DNA from: Paenibacillus sp. CC-CFT747
Lineage (GTDB): Bacteria > Bacillota > Bacilli > Paenibacillales > NBRC-103111
DNA length: 64,000 bases
Assembly: GCA_030323305.1 (NCBI GenBank)
Contig: CP106741.1
Coordinates: forward strand, 4,773,501 to 4,837,500
Direction: 5' to 3'
The notes under the pieces: model-generated
The model's database searches: none
What the model saw: only the letters and a program-made list of their open reading frames with translations
Told to the model about the DNA's origin: nothing
Translations under genes and position numbers: made by a program
Shown here: positions 49,018 through 58,570 of the stretch, one piece after another
Numbering within the stretch: position 1 is the first letter of the stretch
How the letters are laid out: each line of letters begins with the position of its first letter

Positions 49018-50563
49018 ATGAACAAGAAGAAATGGTTCCCGATCGGCATAAGTGTTGCATTGGTGACGGGTGTCATGCTCTCCGGATGCTCCTCTGGAGG
49101 CCAAACCGAGAAGGAGGCGGCGGCCAGCCCGACGGGCGGATCCAAAGCCGGCGAGGGAGCGGGAGCGCCGGTCAAGATCCAAATGGCCATGGCCGCGTCG
49201 GGGCTGCCGGCACCGGAAGCGGATGATATCAAGAAGACGATCGACAAGAAGCTGAATACCGACCTGCAGCTGACGACTATCGCCTCCGGAGAGGATTACA
49301 AAAACCAGATCCGGGTGAGGCTGTCCGGCGGCAATTATCCCGATCTGTTCTCGGTCGATTTCTCTGACGTGAAGGAGTTCTCGGATAAGGGGCTTCTTCT
49401 CGATCTGACCGCCTACATGGACAAAGAATTGAAACCGTCCAAGGAATTCCTGACCAATCTGACCCCCAAATCTTGAAGAAGGTCACCATCGGCGGCAAGA
49501 TTCTGGCCATCCCCGCGTAGCGGATGTTCCGTTCACCACCATGTGGGTGCGCAAGGACTGGCTGCAGAAGCTGAATTTGCAAATGCCTACCACCCTCGAT
49601 GAATTCCTGACTGTCGCCAAAGCCTTCACCGAGCAGGACCCGGACGGCAACGGCAAGAAGGACACATACGGCATAACGGGAGCGAAGCTCGATGGCTTTG
49701 CCACTATTTTCGGAGCCTACAAGGTCGGCCAGCCGGGCACGTTCTACGAGAAGGACGGCAAGGTGATTAACGCCTATTTTGACCCGGCCATGCCGGAAGC
49801 GTTGAAATATATCAAGTCGCTGTTTGATGCGGGAGTGGTGGACCCGGAGATCATGACGAACAAGGGCAATGTCGAGGTGCAGAAGGCCTTCCAAGGCAAA
49901 GCCGGCTTCATCTTCAAGGGCTGGACGGAAATCGCCAAGGATGAATTCGTCAGCCAATACAAGGCCATCAACCCTAACGCGGACTGGGTGCAGATGGTAC
50001 CGCTCAAGGGTCCCGGCGGAGCGTTCGACGGAACCTTCGATTATGACCGCCCTTCCCGCTACTGGGTAATACCGAAGGCGATCGAGAAGGACAAAGCCAA
50101 GCTGCAAAAGGTGCTGGAGCTGATCAACTATGTTTCCGGCAAGGAAGGGAACACGCTCGTCATGTACGGCCTGGAGGGCAAGCATTACAACCTGAAGGAC
50201 GGGCAGGTCGTCCCCACCGACCTGATGGCGAAGGAAGGGAATTACTTCAACCTGTACCAAATCACCGGCCGGCCGAACAAGGAATATTTGGCCATCAAGT
50301 TCCCGAACCAGGCGGCGGCTACCGATTTTGCCATCAAAACGCCCCGCATTCCATCCTTTGACAGCTCGGTGATTCCGCCGACCGGGTTCAACAAGGCCGA
50401 TGCGGACCGGTTTGCCGAGGAGGAGATGATCAAGTTCGTCACCGGCAAGCGTCCCCTGGCGGAGTATGCGGATTTCCTGAAGACGCTCGAAACGACGTTT
50501 AAGTACAAACTGTATGTGGACGAAGGAACGAAGCAGATCAAGGAACAGGGCTTTGTCAAATAA
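49018..50563 (+). CDS. Extracellular sugar-binding lipoprotein (frameshifted)
   Basis: About 516 residues, SBP family 1. Signal peptide and lipobox in VMLSGCSSGG, a low-complexity linker (EKEAAASPTGGSKAGEG), then the binding domain (RLSGGNYPDLFSVDF, MWVRKDWLQKLNLQMPTTLDE, QDPDGNGKKDTYGI). Two losses close together: CCCCC at 49463-49467 and near 49514-49517. Partner of the two permeases before it. Confidence 0.9.
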
Positions 50564-50589
50564 AACCCAAGAAAGGGAAGGTGGAGAAA

Positions 50590-51895
50590 ATGGACAAATC
50601 GACCTATGACGTAGTGGTAGCGGGAGGCGGCCCGAGCGGGATCGCGGCAGCTGTGGCATCGGCCCGGTTGGGGGCGCGGACGCTGCTTGCGGAGCGGTAT
50701 GGTTTTCTCGGAGGCGCCGGCACGGCGATGATGGTTAATCCGTGGATGTCCTACTGGGCGTCCGGAGGAAACCAGGTGCAGCTGATCTTCGGGGTGCTGC
50801 AGGAGCTGATCGACCGGATGACGGCGATGGGCATGTACGGCCATCCGAAGCAGAAGACCGCATTTGACCCGGAAGCGCTGAAGGTCGCCGCCGAGGAGCT
50901 GTGCCGGGAAGCGGGCGTTCATCTGCTCTATCATTCTTTCTTGGGTGAAGCCGTCATGAACGAGGAGGGGACCCGCATTGAGCGTGTCCGGCTGGCGAAC
51001 AAGGCCGGGCTCATGGATTTTCGAGCCCAGGTGTATGTGGATGCCACGGGAGATGCCGACCTTGCCGCGTTGGCAGGCGCCTTGGTCGAGAAGGGTAGAG
51101 CCGTGGACAGCTTGAGCCAGCCGATGACGCTCAACTTCCGGATGGCTCAGGTGGACGTCGACCGGATGCCCGACCGGAAAGGGATTACCGATCGGTACTT
51201 GGAAGCCAAGCGCCAGGGCCGAATTCAATGCCCCCGCGAGAATGTGCTGTGGTTCTACGCGAACCAGCCGGGTGTCATTCACTTTAACACGACCCGCGTG
51301 GTCCGCAAGGATGCCACCGATCCGTGGGAGCTGACCGAAGCGGAGATCGAAGGCCGCCGTCAGGTTCAGCAGCTCGTCGCCTTTCTGAAGGAAGAGGTGC
51401 CGGGCTTCGAAGACGCCTACCTGCAGACGACCGCCCCCAGATCGGCGTCCGTGAATCCCGCCGGGTGGTAGGCGAATACCGGCTCACGGCGGAGGAGCTT
51501 CTCGCTTCCTGCCGGTTCGAGGACCGGATCGCCCGCGGGGCTTACCCGGTGGACATTCACAACCCCGACGGGGAGGGAACGATTCTGCAGCACCTTCCCC
51601 AAGGGAGTGGTACGACATTCCGTACCGGGCCCTGGTTCCGAAGAAGATCGAGAACCTTCTCATCGGCGGGCGTCCGATTTCCGCCACCCACGAAGCGCAT
51701 TCGGCCATCCGCGTCCAGCCGATCGCCATGGCCATCGGCCAGGCGGCGGGGACCGCAGCCGCCCTGTGCGCGGCCCAGAAGACGACCCCGCGCGAGCTCC
51801 ACGTGCGGCTGGTGCAGGAAGCCCTCACCAAGCAGGGAGCGGTGCTCGGGTACGGCGAGACCGAGGGCGAAGCAGCCGAAGCGGCAGGCAGTTGA
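50590..51895 (+). CDS. FAD-dependent oxidoreductase (frameshifted)
   Basis: About 435 residues. FAD-binding motif VVVAGGGPSGIAAAVASARLG at the N-terminus, LLAERYGFLGGAGTAMMVN, the second FAD motif VYVDATGDADLAAL, and C-terminal RPISATHEAHSAIRVQP. This matches the FAD_oxidored (PF12831-type) proteins often found beside sugar or uronate uptake genes. Two losses: CCCCC at 51434-51438 and GGG at 51603-51605; restored, it ends at TGA 51893-51895. ATG 50590 follows AAGGTGG; GTG 50581 is an alternative. The substrate is unknown. Confidence 0.82.
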
Positions 51896-52122
51896 TCGGT
51901 TGCTCCTTCTGAGGCTCGTTTTAGGGCAGAGCGAGACATCCCGGCTCCCGGACAGGGAAAGAGACCAAGCGCCCAGCTCGACCCGGAAGACGTTGGAAGG
52001 CAGATGGGACATAGCAAGAACGGGCACCCGGAACAGCCGGGTGCCTTTTCTCCGTCAAGCAGGAATCCGCGGCCCGGGAGGCGAAGGACAAGAACAGCTT
52101 AGTCGCAAGGAAGGTGCTGACG

Positions 52123-53724
52123 TTGAATCTGCTTATCGTGGAAGACGAAATCCGTCTGCGGAATGCTCTGGTCCATAACATTCCCTGGGAGGAGCATGGA
52201 ATCGAGATCGTCGGGCAGGCGGGAAACGGGCGGGAGGCTTTGACGCTGATCGACCGCCGAAGGCCGGACATTCTCCTTCTTGACCTGCAGATGCCCGAAA
52301 TGGACGGGCTCAGTCTGGCCAAACGCCTGCGGGAGACCGATCCTCTTCTGCAGATTATCGTGTTAAGCGGGCATGACGACTTCGAATATGCGCAGAAGGC
52401 GCTTGAACTCGGGGTTATGAAATATTTGCTTAAGCCGGCCGGCGATGAAGAAATATTGGGGACGGTGCTCGAAGCGGCGGAGCGCCTGCGCAAAGAGTGG
52501 GACAGCCGGCACAACAGCGAGGAGATCCGCAAGAAATGGATGCTGCATCTTCCTCATCTTGTGGAAGAATTCATCAAGGGCTGGCTGGAAGGCAAGTACG
52601 AGTCCTGGGAGCTGGAGCAGAAGGGCCGCGACCTGCAGCTGGAACTCACGCAGGACACTCGGTATACGGTGGCGGTTATCGACATGGACCCGCTATCCGA
52701 GGACGAAACCCGCTTCAGCCACAAGGACGCTCCGCTCCTGCAATTCACCTTGAACAGTATCGTAAAGGAAACCTTCCAGCGGGTTCCCTGCTGGGTAGCC
52801 ACCGATGCGACAGGGGCAACTGTGGTCATTTTCCGTCACGGGGAAGGGGAGGACCCTCCCGCCGCTCTGCAGAAGACGAACGCTCTTGCGGAGAAAGCGT
52901 TAAACTCCGTACTCACCTGCTTGAAGCTGACGGCGAGCGCCGGCATCAGCGGAACGACCGGCGTTGCAGAAGAGATGAACAAGCTCTACCTGCAGGCGGT
53001 TCGGGCTCTCCAGAACCGGATCGTGCTCGGGGACAATCTCGCGATTCCGTACCGGGAGGAAGCCGGCGAAGCGGCATCCGTCACCCCGCAGCCGAACCAC
53101 GAGAAGATGCTGGAGATCACCCTGGAAACCGGAGACGGCGAACGGGCCATGGAGGCGGTCGAAGCCATGTGGACCGACGGAATGAACAAGGCGGAATCCG
53201 TGGAAACGATGCAGGAGCAGATTCTGTATTTTGCGAGTCTGTTCGTCCGCATTATCCAGAAGCAGGGCTGGCGCGTGAAGGAGGTAGCGGGTGACGATTA
53301 TCCGTATTTTCACAATCACGGCAGGTTTACCGCCCGCGAACAATTTCTCGCCTGGACCACGCGGATGGTTAGGGCATACCTGGGGTATGCCAATCAGCGG
53401 CGTAAGCGGACCAGCAACGAAACGATAGCCGCCATCCTCGATCTTGTAGAGAACGAGATGGACCAGGAAATGATGCTGCATACGATCGCCGACCGGTTGT
53501 ATGTCAACTCTTCTTACTTGAGCCGGCTGTTTAAGCAGGAAATGGGAAAGGCCTTCTCCACCTATGTGCTGGAACGCAAAATGGAACGGGCGAAGGCCCA
53601 CCTGCAGGACGGGGGACGGATTATGGATGTTGCTGCCGCCGTCGGCTACCGGGACGTCAGCTACTTTACCCGGGTCTTTCGCAAGTATTGGGGCGTCACC
53701 CCCGGCGAAATTCGCGGACAATAG
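52123..53724 (+). CDS. Response regulator with AraC DNA-binding domain, YesN type
   Basis: An intact protein of about 533 residues. Receiver: VEDEIRLRNALVHNI, phospho-Asp in LLLDLQMPEMDG, Lys in YLLKPAG. C-terminal AraC domain: MLHTIADRLYVNSSYLSRLFK and MDVAAAVGYRDVSYFTRVFRK. UUG 52123 is chosen because AAGGAAGG lies eight bases upstream; GTG 52114 is further out. No sensor kinase gene is next to it, so it must take phosphate from a kinase elsewhere, perhaps the one at 43764. It precedes the second sugar transporter. Confidence 0.92.
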   Translation: MNLLIVEDEIRLRNALVHNIPWEEHGIEIVGQAGNGREALTLIDRRRPDILLLDLQMPEMDGLSLAKRLRETDPLLQIIVLSGHDDFEYAQKALELGVMKYLLKPAGDEEILGTVLEAAERLRKEWDSRHNSEEIRKKWMLHLPHLVEEFIKGWLEGKYESWELEQKGRDLQLELTQDTRYTVAVIDMDPLSEDETRFSHKDAPLLQFTLNSIVKETFQRVPCWVATDATGATVVIFRHGEGEDPPAALQKTNALAEKALNSVLTCLKLTASAGISGTTGVAEEMNKLYLQAVRALQNRIVLGDNLAIPYREEAGEAASVTPQPNHEKMLEITLETGDGERAMEAVEAMWTDGMNKAESVETMQEQILYFASLFVRIIQKQGWRVKEVAGDDYPYFHNHGRFTAREQFLAWTTRMVRAYLGYANQRRKRTSNETIAAILDLVENEMDQEMMLHTIADRLYVNSSYLSRLFKQEMGKAFSTYVLERKMERAKAHLQDGGRIMDVAAAVGYRDVSYFTRVFRKYWGVTPGEIRGQ

Positions 53725-53746
53725 AGGGGACACCCCTCGATTCCTC

Positions 53747-53779
53747 CTAAAAAACCTTCCTTTGCCGGAAGGTTTTTTG
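53747..53779 (+). terminator. Terminator of the second response regulator
   Basis: AAAAAACCTTCC and GGAAGGTTTTTT pair around TTTGCC; a strong bidirectional-type hairpin. Confidence 0.9.
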
Positions 53780-53895
53780 CCGTTCTTCTGCCAGTCCCTT
53801 ATCCGGTTACTTTGTTGGCGAGAAACCTTTGTAGGCGCACGAAAATCCCATAGGAAGCAGAACCATCCTCGCGGATAAGGCACGAGAAGTTATGA

Positions 53896-53915
53896 GATTA
53901 CCAAAACAGGTAATC
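53896..53915. promoter_or_regulatory. Inverted repeat GATTACC-N6-GGTAATC
   Basis: Perfect seven-base arms, with outer TATGA/TCTCAT partly continuing the symmetry, 75 bases before the second transporter operon. A plausible operator or AraC-regulator site. Confidence 0.35.
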
Positions 53916-53990
53916 GTCCTCTCATTCCCGAAAAGGGCCACGGTGGTAAACTTACTATCATAAACCCCTACGCGGAAGGAGGACATCCCC

Positions 53991-54959
53991 ATGAGAGAAA
54001 GCACGGCCCCCGAAGCTGTCCCCGTTCCCGTAAAACGAGGACGCGGAAATTACCTGCGGCAGCTCGGGAGCGATGTGGCGAAGGATTGGGATCTGTATAT
54101 AGCGCTGATCCCCGGCATCGCCTTTCTATTATTATTCAAGTACGCCCCCATGTACGGGATCATCATCGCCTTTAAAGACTTCAACATTTTTGACGGGTTG
54201 GCGGCGAGCCCTTGGGTAGGCTGGGAGCATTTTGAGAAATTGTTCTCGTCCGAGAGCTTCCTTCACGTCTTTCGGAACACGCTGGTTATCTCGGTGTACA
54301 AAATCCTGTTTCTTTTCCCGCTTCCGATCGTCATTGCCATTCTTCTCAACGAATTAAGAAACCTGGCGTTCAAGCGGACCGTGCAGACGGTCATTTACCT
54401 GCCCCACTTTCTGTCCTGGGTTATCGTTAGCGGCTTGTTCCTCGATATGCTGTCGACCAACGGCGGGATCGTGAACAAAATCATAGTCGCCATGGGAGGG
54501 GAGCCCATCCGGTTCTTCCTCGACAACAGTATCTTCCGGACGGTGCTGGTTTCCTCGGCCGGCTGGAAAGAGACGGGCTGGAACACCATCATCTACTTGG
54601 CTGCTTTGGCGGGGATCGACCCCGGCTTGTACGAAGCGGCCAGGATCGACGGAGCGAACAAGTGGAAGCAAATCATCCATATTACCCTGCCGGGTCTCAT
54701 CCCGATCATTCTCCTTATGTTCATCCTGAGACTGGGCTCCGTCCTGGAAGCGGGAACGGAGCAGATCCTCGTCATGTACAACCCGAGCGTTTACAACGTT
54801 GCGGACGTCATCGGGACCTACGTGTACCGGATCGGCCTCGGCGAACAGAACTACAGCTTCACGACGGCTGTCGGCGTCTTTGAATCGGTGGTCGCCTTCA
54901 TTCTGATTCTGTCCGGCAACGCCTTGGCCCGTAAGTTTTTCGGCCGGGGCATCTGGTAG
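53991..54959 (+). CDS. Sugar ABC transporter permease, LplB type
   Basis: An intact 322-residue CUT1-class permease: LYIALIPGIAFLLLFKYAPMYG, GIIIAFKDFNIFDG, EAA loop LYEAARIDGANKWKQIIHITL, C-terminus RKFFGRGIW. The ATG follows GGAAGGAGG. First gene of the second uptake operon. Confidence 0.94.
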   Translation: MRESTAPEAVPVPVKRGRGNYLRQLGSDVAKDWDLYIALIPGIAFLLLFKYAPMYGIIIAFKDFNIFDGLAASPWVGWEHFEKLFSSESFLHVFRNTLVISVYKILFLFPLPIVIAILLNELRNLAFKRTVQTVIYLPHFLSWVIVSGLFLDMLSTNGGIVNKIIVAMGGEPIRFFLDNSIFRTVLVSSAGWKETGWNTIIYLAALAGIDPGLYEAARIDGANKWKQIIHITLPGLIPIILLMFILRLGSVLEAGTEQILVMYNPSVYNVADVIGTYVYRIGLGEQNYSFTTAVGVFESVVAFILILSGNALARKFFGRGIW

Positions 54960-54977
54960 GGAGTAGGAGGGAGTCAT

Positions 54978-55889
54978 ATGAAAAACAGCCCGGCAGCAAA
55001 GCCTGCCAAAAGTCAAGCCATTCGTTCCTCCGTTGGAGAAAAGCTGTTTCAAGCGATCAATATCGTGATCTTTGTTCTGCTCGGCCTTACGACCGTTTTT
55101 CCGTTTCTTAACTTGATTGCCAAGTCGTTCTCGAGTGAAGCGGCCGTCGTCTCCGGCATGGTTACGCTGTTCCCGATCGACTTTCAGGTCGGAACCTACA
55201 AGTACGTAGCGAGCAGCTCGATGTTCCTGAATGCCTTTATGGTCTCGGTTACGGTCACGGTCATCGGTTCGTTCCTGGCTTTGTTCATGACCACGCTGGC
55301 CGCGTACCCGCTGTCCAAGCCGAGGCTCAGGGGCCGCAAATTTTTCATCCTCATGTATTTGTTTACGATGCTGTTTAGCGGGGGACTGATTCCGACTTAC
55401 CTGCTGATCCACTCCCTTGGCCTGATCGATAAGCTGCCAGTGCTGTTCCTGCCGTTTATGATCAGCGTCTACAACATGCTCATCATCAAGAGCTATTTCG
55501 AAAGTCTGCCGGAAGGGCTGGAGGAGTCGGCCAAAATCGACGGAGCGAGCAACATGACCATTCTCGTGCGGATCGTTCTTCCGTTGTCGCTCCCGGTGCT
55601 TGCCACGATCACCTTGTTCTATGCGGTGCAGTTCTGGAACGATTACTTCACCTCGCTCCTGTACATCAATTCGTCGTCCTTGAAGCCGCTGCAGCTTTAC
55701 TTGAAGGAGCTGTTCGTTTCGTCAACGGATACCTTCTTGAGGGATAACGTGGAAGCGAACTTGAACGTATCGCCCCAGTCCATCCAGGCGGCTTCCATCA
55801 TGCTGGCCACCCTGCCGATTCTGCTCGTGTATCCGTTTCTACAGAAGTATTTCGTCAAAGGGGTTCTGATCGGTTCCGTGAAGGGCTGA
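54978..55889 (+). CDS. Sugar ABC transporter permease, YtcP/AraQ type
   Basis: An intact 303-residue CUT1-class permease with EAA loop LEESAKIDGASNMTILVRIVL and C-terminal KYFVKGVLIGSVKG. It follows the LplB-type gene by 18 bases with GGAGGGAG before the ATG. Confidence 0.94.
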   Translation: MKNSPAAKPAKSQAIRSSVGEKLFQAINIVIFVLLGLTTVFPFLNLIAKSFSSEAAVVSGMVTLFPIDFQVGTYKYVASSSMFLNAFMVSVTVTVIGSFLALFMTTLAAYPLSKPRLRGRKFFILMYLFTMLFSGGLIPTYLLIHSLGLIDKLPVLFLPFMISVYNMLIIKSYFESLPEGLEESAKIDGASNMTILVRIVLPLSLPVLATITLFYAVQFWNDYFTSLLYINSSSLKPLQLYLKELFVSSTDTFLRDNVEANLNVSPQSIQAASIMLATLPILLVYPFLQKYFVKGVLIGSVKG

Positions 55890-55990
55890 TCGGGAAGGGA
55901 ACTCTCGCAAGGAGGTGAAGGCATCCGGAAGGACGAGAGCATCACCAGAAGCAAGACAACTTGTAGGGCTATTATAAGGGAGGTTCATCC

Positions 55991-57510
55991 ATGTTAAAAA
56001 AATCGATTGCTGTTCTGTCCATCTCGGCCATGACGGCGGCTCTTACTGCTTGTGGAGGAGGGGCGGTTCCGCCTCGGGAACAAATGCCCCGTCCGCATCC
56101 CCCGGAGCGACGGCCGGCGCTTCCAAGCCAAAACCGGAATTCAAAGCTCTTATGCAGTACGGCCGGTTTGACCCGAACGAGCAGGTGGTCGCCAAGCTGC
56201 TCAACGAAAAAACCGGATACAAGGTCACCTACGATATGCTGCCGGTGGAGAACCCGGACGACAAGCTGAACCTACTCATGGCAAACAAAGAGAAATATTC
56301 CTTCATGATCCTGTCCGCCACCCAGTACTCCAAGCTGGCCGCCTCCGGCGCCCTCGAGCCGATTGACGAGCTGGTCAACAAGTACGGTACGAACCTGAAG
56401 AACGTCATTTCCCAGAACTCCTGGAACGGAGCCAAGCTGAACGGCAAAATATTCGGCATTCCGCAGACCGGCTCCGGTACGGTCGTCAACTCCTCTCTTG
56501 TGATCCGTCAGGACTGGATGGATGAGCTCGGACTGAAGATGCCGACCACCCGGGATGAGCTGTATAACGTCATGAAGACGATCAAGGAAAAGAAGAACGT
56601 AATGGCGTTGTCGGGCGGCAAGAGCCCGCTCGCTCCCGAAATTCTGCCGACCTTTGGCCTCCCCATGACGACGGCCGCCCTCGGCTGGGAAGAAGTCAAC
56701 GGCAAGCTCGTTAATGCCGTCGAGAACCCGAACATGAAGAAATACCTCGAGTTCATGCGCAAGCTGTACTCCGAGAAGCTGATCGACCAGGAGTGGTCGC
56801 TGAACCAGTCGAACAAGGTCATTGAGAACTTCACAAGCGGCAAAGCCGCTATGATGTCCATGGGCTACTTCAACGCCCCTACGGTGAAGACGGCACTGGA
56901 GAAGAATACCCCTACCGCCAAGATCGGCACGGTGCCTTATCTGAAGGGCGACGACGGCAAGGTTCGGGTGGTGGGAACCGCCGGCATCAGCTTCTATGTA
57001 GGCATTCCGAAGTGGGCCGAGAACAAGGAAGAGATCATCAAATACCTGGACCTCAAGCTCGATAAGGACATCCACAAGGAAGCGACGATCGGGAAAGAGG
57101 GCGTTCACCATAAAGTGGAGAACGGCAACTACATTCCGATTCTTCCGAAGTTCACAGAGGATTACAACGATGCCTCCGGTTTCCTGACCGGTGTCGATGA
57201 GAAGAACTATCCGATCTACTGGCAGGCCAGGGTGCGTAAGGATCCCGTTTTGTTCAGCGCGTTTGAGAGCAACCAAGCGAATGCCAAAGGCAGCGCCGTA
57301 TTGGATCCTCTTTCTTTCGCCCCTCCTTTGGAAGCGGTCGGAAAATACAACCAGAAGCTTAACAAGCTGGTCGAGGATACGTTCCTTAAGTACATTACGG
57401 GAGCCGAGCCTCTGGAGAATTACGATAAGTTCCTCGCTCAATGGAAAGCGGATGGCGGAGACGAGATGACGAAGGCTGTCAATGAATGGTATGCTAGTAC
57501 CAAGAAGTAG
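55991..57510 (+). CDS. Extracellular sugar-binding lipoprotein (frameshifted)
   Basis: About 507 residues, SBP family 1. Signal and lipobox LTACGGG, Ser/Ala/Pro linker, then PEFKALMQYGRFDPNEQ, KIFGIPQTGSGTVVN, LVIRQDWMDELGLKMPTT and a long C-terminal domain ending in YASTKK. One G is missing at 56060-56063, directly after the lipobox Cys, so an uncorrected reading loses the signal peptide. It binds the substrate for the two permeases upstream. Confidence 0.9.
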
Positions 57511-57531
57511 AACCTGATTCTAGATCAGGCA

Positions 57532-57560
57532 CCCCCGGGGCTTCGGTTCCGGGGTTTTCC
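57532..57560 (+). terminator. Terminator after the binding-protein gene
   Basis: CCCCGG-GGC and GTT-CCGGGG pair around a TTCG tetraloop, then TTTT. It could be partly read through, since the next gene follows 25 bases on. Confidence 0.7.
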
Positions 57561-57584
57561 ATCAGGAGAGGAGAACAGAGAAAC

Positions 57585-58427
57585 ATGATGAAGATTGGGT
57601 TTATCGATTATTTTCTGGACAATTGGCATTCCAAGATGTACCCGGGCTGGATTGACGAGGCGACCAACGGGGAGATGAAGGTCACCCATGCGTTTGCCTT
57701 GAGCGAGAAGGAAGGGATGAAGCCGAACGCGGAGTGGTGCCGGGAGAAGGGCATCGAGCTGCTCGGCTCCATAGAAGCGGTCATCGAAGCGTGCGATGCG
57801 CTGGTCGTTCTGTCGCCGAACAACCCCGAATACCATGAAGAGCTGGCCCGGCTTCCGCTTCAGTCCGGTAAGCCGGTGTACATAGACAAAACCTTTGCTC
57901 CCGACCGGGAGACGGCGGTCCGCCTGTTCGAGCTGGCCGAGAAGCACGGTACCCCGATGTACTCTTCCTCCGCTCTGCGTTATGCAGCCGAATATGCGGA
58001 TGTGGAGAAAGCCGGAATCGCCGCCGTCAGCTGCTTTGGCGCGGGCAAGTTCGAGACCTACTCGATTCACCAGGTAGAGCCTATTGTGCAGCTGATGGGA
58101 ACGGAGGCCGAACGGGTCATGTGGACCGGTACGGATCAGTCGGAGTCCATGCTGCTCGGCTTCTCCGGCGGCCGGCAGGCCGAAATTCATCATTACGGCG
58201 ATGACTGTCCGTTCGCCATGGCGCTTAAGTACGATAACGGCAAGAACCGCATGCTGAAGATTGAATCGAACTTCTTCGGCGCCTTTATCCAGGGCCTCAC
58301 CGAGTTTTTCCGGACCCGGGAAGTGAAGCTTGATAAGCAAGAGACGATTGCCATCGCGGCTATTCTGGAAAATGGCCGTAAGGCGAAGGAGAATCCTTAC
58401 CAATGGGTGGAGCTTCCGAAGAAGTAA
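57585..58427 (+). CDS. Gfo/Idh/MocA-like oxidoreductase
   Basis: An intact 280-residue protein. It has the Rossmann-like start KIGFIDYFLDNWHSKMYPGW (no clear GxGxxG), ALVVLSPNNPEYHEELA, and YIDKTFAPD where the family has EKP; the C-terminal part has HHYGDDCPFAMALKYDNG. It is shorter than typical Gfo/Idh/MocA enzymes (about 340) and may be a diverged member or a non-catalytic relative. Position after the transporter suggests work on the imported sugar. Confidence 0.7.
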   Translation: MMKIGFIDYFLDNWHSKMYPGWIDEATNGEMKVTHAFALSEKEGMKPNAEWCREKGIELLGSIEAVIEACDALVVLSPNNPEYHEELARLPLQSGKPVYIDKTFAPDRETAVRLFELAEKHGTPMYSSSALRYAAEYADVEKAGIAAVSCFGAGKFETYSIHQVEPIVQLMGTEAERVMWTGTDQSESMLLGFSGGRQAEIHHYGDDCPFAMALKYDNGKNRMLKIESNFFGAFIQGLTEFFRTREVKLDKQETIAIAAILENGRKAKENPYQWVELPKK

Positions 58428-58483
58428 TTTGTTCTTCCCGCTAAACGTAGGCAGAAGCAAGCCATCCTAAAGCCAGCCAATAT

Positions 58484-58530
58484 CAAAAAAAGCATCCCAA
58501 GCCTTCTTTCGAAGGCCGGGATGCTTTTTC
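58484..58530. terminator. Bidirectional terminator
   Basis: AAAAAGCATCCC-AGCCTTC pairs with GAAGGC-GGGATGCTTTTT around TTTC. It lies between convergent genes and can serve both. Confidence 0.9.
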
Positions 58531-58570
58531 GTTCGGCAGGGGAGAAAGGAGACTTACGGCCTGGGGCCGA

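Noticed and set aside
49277..50659. Long minus-strand open frame of 460 codons
   Set aside because: Antisense to the sugar-binding lipoprotein; composition is Arg/His/Leu-rich with no domain, as expected for a shadow frame.
54354..55412. Minus-strand open frame of 352 codons over the second permease pair
   Set aside because: Very polar, His/Asp/Arg-rich mirror of membrane-helix codons; both permeases are intact on the plus strand.
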